A program made the translations under genes and the position numbers. Positions 61,163 to 64,000 of a stretch of 64,000 nucleotides of DNA are shown in pieces. Each line of letters opens with the position of its first letter. Position 1 is the stretch's first letter. The notes under the pieces are model-generated. The model did no database searches. It was not told the origin of the DNA and worked only from the letters and a program-made list of their open reading frames with translations. Source of the DNA: Autumnicola lenta (GTDB lineage Bacteria > Bacteroidota > Bacteroidia > Flavobacteriales > Flavobacteriaceae); the NCBI RefSeq assembly GCF_031846515.1, contig NZ_JAVRHO010000011.1, positions 1 through 64,000 on the forward strand. Reading direction: 5' to 3'.

Positions 61163-61456
61163 TTATTCTTTTACCTCTACATTGCTCTTAACACCTTCAA
61201 CAAAAATCTTTGCGGGCTTGAAAGCAGGAATGTTATGTGCGGGTATTTTAATTGTAGTGTTCTTAGAAATATTTCTTCCGGTTTTCTCTGCTCTTGTCTT
61301 AACAACAAAGCTTCCAAAGCCTCTCAAATATACATTATCTCCACTTTCCAGGGAAGTCTTAACTTCGTCCATAAAGGATTCAATAGTAGCCTGAACATCT
61401 CCTTTTTCCATTCCTAGTTTTTCTGAAATGTTTGCTACGATATCTGCTTTCGTCAT
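61163..61456 (-). CDS. HU-family DNA-binding protein
   Basis: A 97-residue histone-like protein that bends and compacts DNA as a dimer. It has the family start MTKADIVANISEKLGM, the central GDNVYLRGFGSFVVKTRAEKT split over the beta arm base, and the IPAHNIPAFKPAKIF segment with the intercalating Pro. It has the standard length plus a short acidic tail (SNVEVKE). It is divergent from mutY with its own promoter. Confidence 0.95.
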   Translation of the reverse strand: MTKADIVANISEKLGMEKGDVQATIESFMDEVKTSLESGDNVYLRGFGSFVVKTRAEKTGRNISKNTTIKIPAHNIPAFKPAKIFVEGVKSNVEVKE

Positions 61457-61498
61457 TTTCGTGCTATTTTATAATTGGGGTTTGAATTTTCAAGGGGG

Positions 61499-61530
61499 CA
61501 AATATAAGAATTATATCTTCAATATTTCAA
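61499..61530 (-). promoter_or_regulatory. promoter of the HU gene
   Basis: On the minus strand TTG at 61530-61528, a 21-nt spacer, and TATATTTG at 61506-61499. It lies about 43 nt before the HU ATG, with an A-rich leader and no Shine-Dalgarno site. Confidence 0.55.
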
Positions 61531-61579
61531 GCCTAATCCATTAAATAATAACAGAATAAAGATTTTATATTGCAGGCAG

Positions 61580-62638
61580 ATGATTTTAAGTATGGTGTTT
61601 TCTAAGGTGTTGATTAACTGGTATTTGAATAACAAGCGTGAGTTGCCCTGGCGTAAAACGAGAGATCCGTATAAGATATGGCTCAGCGAAATTATTTTAC
61701 AGCAGACGCGTGTGGAGCAGGGAATGCCCTATTATTTCCGGTTTATTGAAGCTTTTCCAACTATTTTTGATCTGGCCGCGGCTTCCCAGCAGGAGGTTTT
61801 AAAGCTTTGGCAGGGTTTGGGATATTATTCCCGGGCCAGAAACCTGCACGAGACAGCGAAATATGTGGCGGATGAACTGGAAGGTGTTTTTCCGCAAGAC
61901 TTTAGAGGACTCCTTAAGTTGAAGGGAGTTGGCGATTACACTGCAAGTGCGATTGCTTCAATTTGTTATGATGAGCCGGTGGCGGTGGTAGATGGAAACG
62001 TTTACCGGGTCCTGGCTAGATATTTTGGCAGTGCTACGCCAATAAATTCTTCGGAAGGCATTAAAGAGTTTAAGGCCCTGGCAACAGAATTGCTGGACAG
62101 AGATAATCCTTCAGCCTTTAATCAGGCTTTAATGGAGTTTGGGGCGCTGCAATGTAAGCCCAAAAATCCATTTTGCGCTACCTGTCCTTTTAATAGTAGT
62201 TGCCTTGCATTAAAGGAAAACAGGATTTCCGAACTGCCTGTCAAATTGAAAAAGGGCAAAATCAGGCATCGGTATTTCAATTACCTTGTTTTTCATTCCG
62301 AAGAAAATACTACGCTTTTAAATCAAAGAAAGGGAAAGGGAATCTGGAATGGCTTATATGAATTCCCTTTAATAGAGACGGAAAAGCAACTTACGGCTGC
62401 AGAATTCCTTCGGCAAGAAGAATTGAGGGAGAAAACAGGTCAAAATGCAGTTATCAGGTTGTATAATGAAAAGCCTGTAGTACATAAATTATCGCATCAG
62501 CATATCTATGCACGTTTTTGGTTAATTGAGCCGCAGAAATCACCTGAAAATGGAATTCCTGTATCGAAAATTGCCAAATATCCGGTTCCGGTTTTAATTC
62601 AGAATTTCCTTAATGAATATGAGCCTGCGGACTACTGA
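61580..62638 (+). CDS. mutY: A/G-specific adenine DNA glycosylase
   Basis: A 352-residue base-excision enzyme that removes adenine mispaired with 8-oxoguanine. It has the catalytic Glu region in LSEIILQQTRVEQG, the helix-hairpin-helix LKGVGDYTASAIAS, the catalytic Asp in VAVVDGNVYR, and the [4Fe-4S] cluster C-x6-C-x2-C-x5-C in CKPKNPFCATCPFNSSC. A C-terminal MutT-like domain recognises 8-oxoG. The first ATG (61580) and the ATG four codons later are both possible starts. It begins the mutY-ssb-gldE group. Confidence 0.96.
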   Translation: MILSMVFSKVLINWYLNNKRELPWRKTRDPYKIWLSEIILQQTRVEQGMPYYFRFIEAFPTIFDLAAASQQEVLKLWQGLGYYSRARNLHETAKYVADELEGVFPQDFRGLLKLKGVGDYTASAIASICYDEPVAVVDGNVYRVLARYFGSATPINSSEGIKEFKALATELLDRDNPSAFNQALMEFGALQCKPKNPFCATCPFNSSCLALKENRISELPVKLKKGKIRHRYFNYLVFHSEENTTLLNQRKGKGIWNGLYEFPLIETEKQLTAAEFLRQEELREKTGQNAVIRLYNEKPVVHKLSHQHIYARFWLIEPQKSPENGIPVSKIAKYPVPVLIQNFLNEYEPADY

Positions 62639-62740
62639 AGAAAATTTTGTTGAAATTTTATAACTTTCACCTTATTAAGCCGCTAAATTTTTCAGTATTT
62701 TACATTGTAATTGAAGAGTTGATATCTAAAATAGAAAAAA

Positions 62741-63211
62741 ATGACAGGAACACTTAACAAGGTAATGCTAATTGGGCACACGGGAGATGATGTAAAAATG
62801 CATTATTTTGAAGGTGGTGGTGTTATTGGACGTTTTCCCCTGGCTACAAACGAAAGTTATACTAACAGGACTACGGGAGAAAAAGTAAATAATACAGAAT
62901 GGCACAACGTCGTGGTACGGAATAAGGCTGCTGAAATTTGCGAAAAATATCTCAAAAAAGGGGATAAAGTATACATTGAGGGGCGTATAAAAACCCGTAA
63001 ATGGCAGGATGATCAGGGGAATGAGAGGTATTCTACTGAAGTCCAGTGTACAGAGTTTACTTTTCTTACTCCCAAAGGTGAAAGTAGTTCAGAAAACCAA
63101 TCTCAAAATTCGCCGATGTCTGGAACAAAAAGCCAGTCAAAAAATGATAACTTTGCAAATCAGAATCAACCGATTGGTCAAAGCGAAGAGGAAGATGATT
63201 TGCCATTCTAA
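62741..63211 (+). CDS. ssb: single-stranded DNA-binding protein
   Basis: A 156-residue OB-fold SSB that coats single-stranded DNA in replication and repair. It has the fold start GTLNKVMLIGHTGDDVKM, WHNVVVRNKAAEICEKYL and the RKWQDDQGNERYST strand. A Gln/Asn/Ser-rich linker (about 110-145) follows, then the acidic tail EEEDDLPF that recruits partner proteins. It lies between mutY and gldE, an order conserved in Bacteroidota. Confidence 0.96.
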   Translation: MTGTLNKVMLIGHTGDDVKMHYFEGGGVIGRFPLATNESYTNRTTGEKVNNTEWHNVVVRNKAAEICEKYLKKGDKVYIEGRIKTRKWQDDQGNERYSTEVQCTEFTFLTPKGESSSENQSQNSPMSGTKSQSKNDNFANQNQPIGQSEEEDDLPF

Positions 63212-63232
63212 GTTTAACTAAAATATTTGCCT

Positions 63233-64000
63233 TTGGATCCGGAACCTCCCAGTTTGCTATTGCTTTGGGCCGCTTTCGACATAACCGATGTAATAAGTAT
63301 CCTATTCTTATTACTGCTATTGCTATGCTCTGCACTAATCTCTGGTGCTGAAGTTGCTTTTTTTTCCCTTACGCCGGCAAACTTTGTTACAGAAGACGGA
63401 AAGAGGACAAAGACGCAGGAAATTGTAATAAAACTTCTGGATAAACCCAAAAAGTTATTGGCTACCATTCTGGTTGCGAATAATTTTATTAACATTGCTA
63501 TAGTGCTTCTTTTTGATTCCCTTGTAACAGAGATGTTTGGGGAAACAAATATGGAGGTATTCGGCATCGACTTCAGGTTAATAGTAGAAGTAGGTCTGGT
63601 TACATTTCTTATTTTGCTATTTGGTGAAATACTTCCCAAGGTCTATGCAAGCAGGAACAATGTGAAGTTTTCCAATATCATGGCCTATCCAATAAATTTT
63701 TTGGATACATTTTTCTCCCCTCTCAGTACTCCCATGCGTGCGGTCACGCTATATATTCAGGATAAGTTTGGGAGGAAAAGATCTTTTATAAGTATAGATC
63801 ATCTATCCCAGGCGCTGGAGTTAACCAGTGAGGAAGATACTACAAGGGAGGAACAGAAGATTCTAAAAGGTATTGTATCCTTCGGAAATACAGATACAAA
63901 ACAGGTGATGCGTCCCAGAATGGACATTTTCGCTCTTAACGAAGCCGATGCTTACAGGGAAATTATACCTGCCATTATCGAGAATGGGTACTCCAGAATT
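63233..64000 (+). CDS. gldE: gliding-motility-associated membrane protein GldE (5' part)
   Basis: Runs off the right edge; 256 codons are present from a TTG start at 63233 (LDPEPPSLLLLW, first residue read as Met). It has an N-terminal CNNM-type membrane domain with the segment SGAEVAFFSLTP, and further hydrophobic stretches with LILLFGEILPKVYASRN. The CBS-pair region begins with QVMRPRMDIFAL. GldE is related to hemolysin C and magnesium/cobalt exporters and is known in flavobacteria from the gldD-gldE pair needed for gliding and T9SS. It starts 21 nt after ssb. Confidence 0.9.
   Translation, partial: MDPEPPSLLLLWAAFDITDVISILFLLLLLLCSALISGAEVAFFSLTPANFVTEDGKRTKTQEIVIKLLDKPKKLLATILVANNFINIAIVLLFDSLVTEMFGETNMEVFGIDFRLIVEVGLVTFLILLFGEILPKVYASRNNVKFSNIMAYPINFLDTFFSPLSTPMRAVTLYIQDKFGRKRSFISIDHLSQALELTSEEDTTREEQKILKGIVSFGNTDTKQVMRPRMDIFALNEADAYREIIPAIIENGYSRI

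Overview
The window is 64 kb of a low-GC Bacteroidota chromosome, almost certainly from a marine-type member of the Flavobacteriaceae (Gramella, Salegentibacter or Zunongwangia-like). This rests on the gliding gene gldE beside ssb and mutY, a secreted protein with a type IX secretion tail, DUF4270 and SbsA-like Ig lipoproteins, a split atpD-atpC pair, TAnnTTTG promoter elements and few Shine-Dalgarno sites. Most of the sequence is ordinary core genome. The accessory character lies in repeats and in small cassettes that interrupt otherwise conserved operons.

Layout. 1-370: end of a zeta-toxin-like kinase and its small partner. 0.5-6.9 kb: TPR protein, DUF4286, rsmA-mgtE, a 660-bp gene-free stretch with a 20-bp tandem repeat, a D-2-hydroxyacid dehydrogenase and a VOC protein. 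7-12.3 kb (minus strand): secreted esterase, NAD(P)-binding protein, lysC with two tandem GNAT acetyltransferases, and a TerB-like protein. 12.4-18.5 kb: ligase-associated DNA repair cluster (exonuclease, ATP-dependent ligase, DEXH helicase), interrupted by a DUF559 nuclease gene in hairpin repeats. 19-33.5 kb: omega-amidase, Ig-like lipoprotein, ComF, glyS, a large secreted protein, xth, an OmpA lipoprotein, an aldo/keto reductase, an M23 peptidase and radA. 33.5-43.5 kb: inactive-looking esterase homologue, flippase-like protein, panD-panC, a truncated GT5 protein, DUF4270, glmS and atpD-atpC. 44-50 kb: complete seven-gene Mrp Na+/H+ antiporter operon. 50-57 kb: biotin cluster bioF-bioD-(toxin-antitoxin)-bioA-SET-KAS-bioB. 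57-64 kb: cupin-like oxygenase, SnoaL-like protein, recX, rng, a 29-residue basic protein, HU, mutY, ssb and the start of gldE.

The main unexplained signals are these. (1) A DUF559 PD-(D/E)xK nuclease gene sits inside two-hairpin repeats whose stems show compensatory base changes, and inside an 80-bp direct duplication. This could be a mobile nuclease/repeat module. (2) A 20-nt near-palindromic motif of the type CGAAAATTGCCATTTTCGG recurs at least a dozen times between and inside genes, almost always in one polarity. (3) A RelE/ParE-type toxin-antitoxin module is bracketed by two co-varying 33-bp palindromes within the biotin operon. (4) The biotin cluster holds a stand-alone ketosynthase and a SET-domain methyltransferase, while no bioC, bioH, bioG or bioW is visible here. 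(5) Several genes have a promoter -7 element ending only 3-4 nt before the ATG, suggesting leaderless transcripts.

All calls come from reading the sequence. No database search was run, so family names rest on motif and length recognition.
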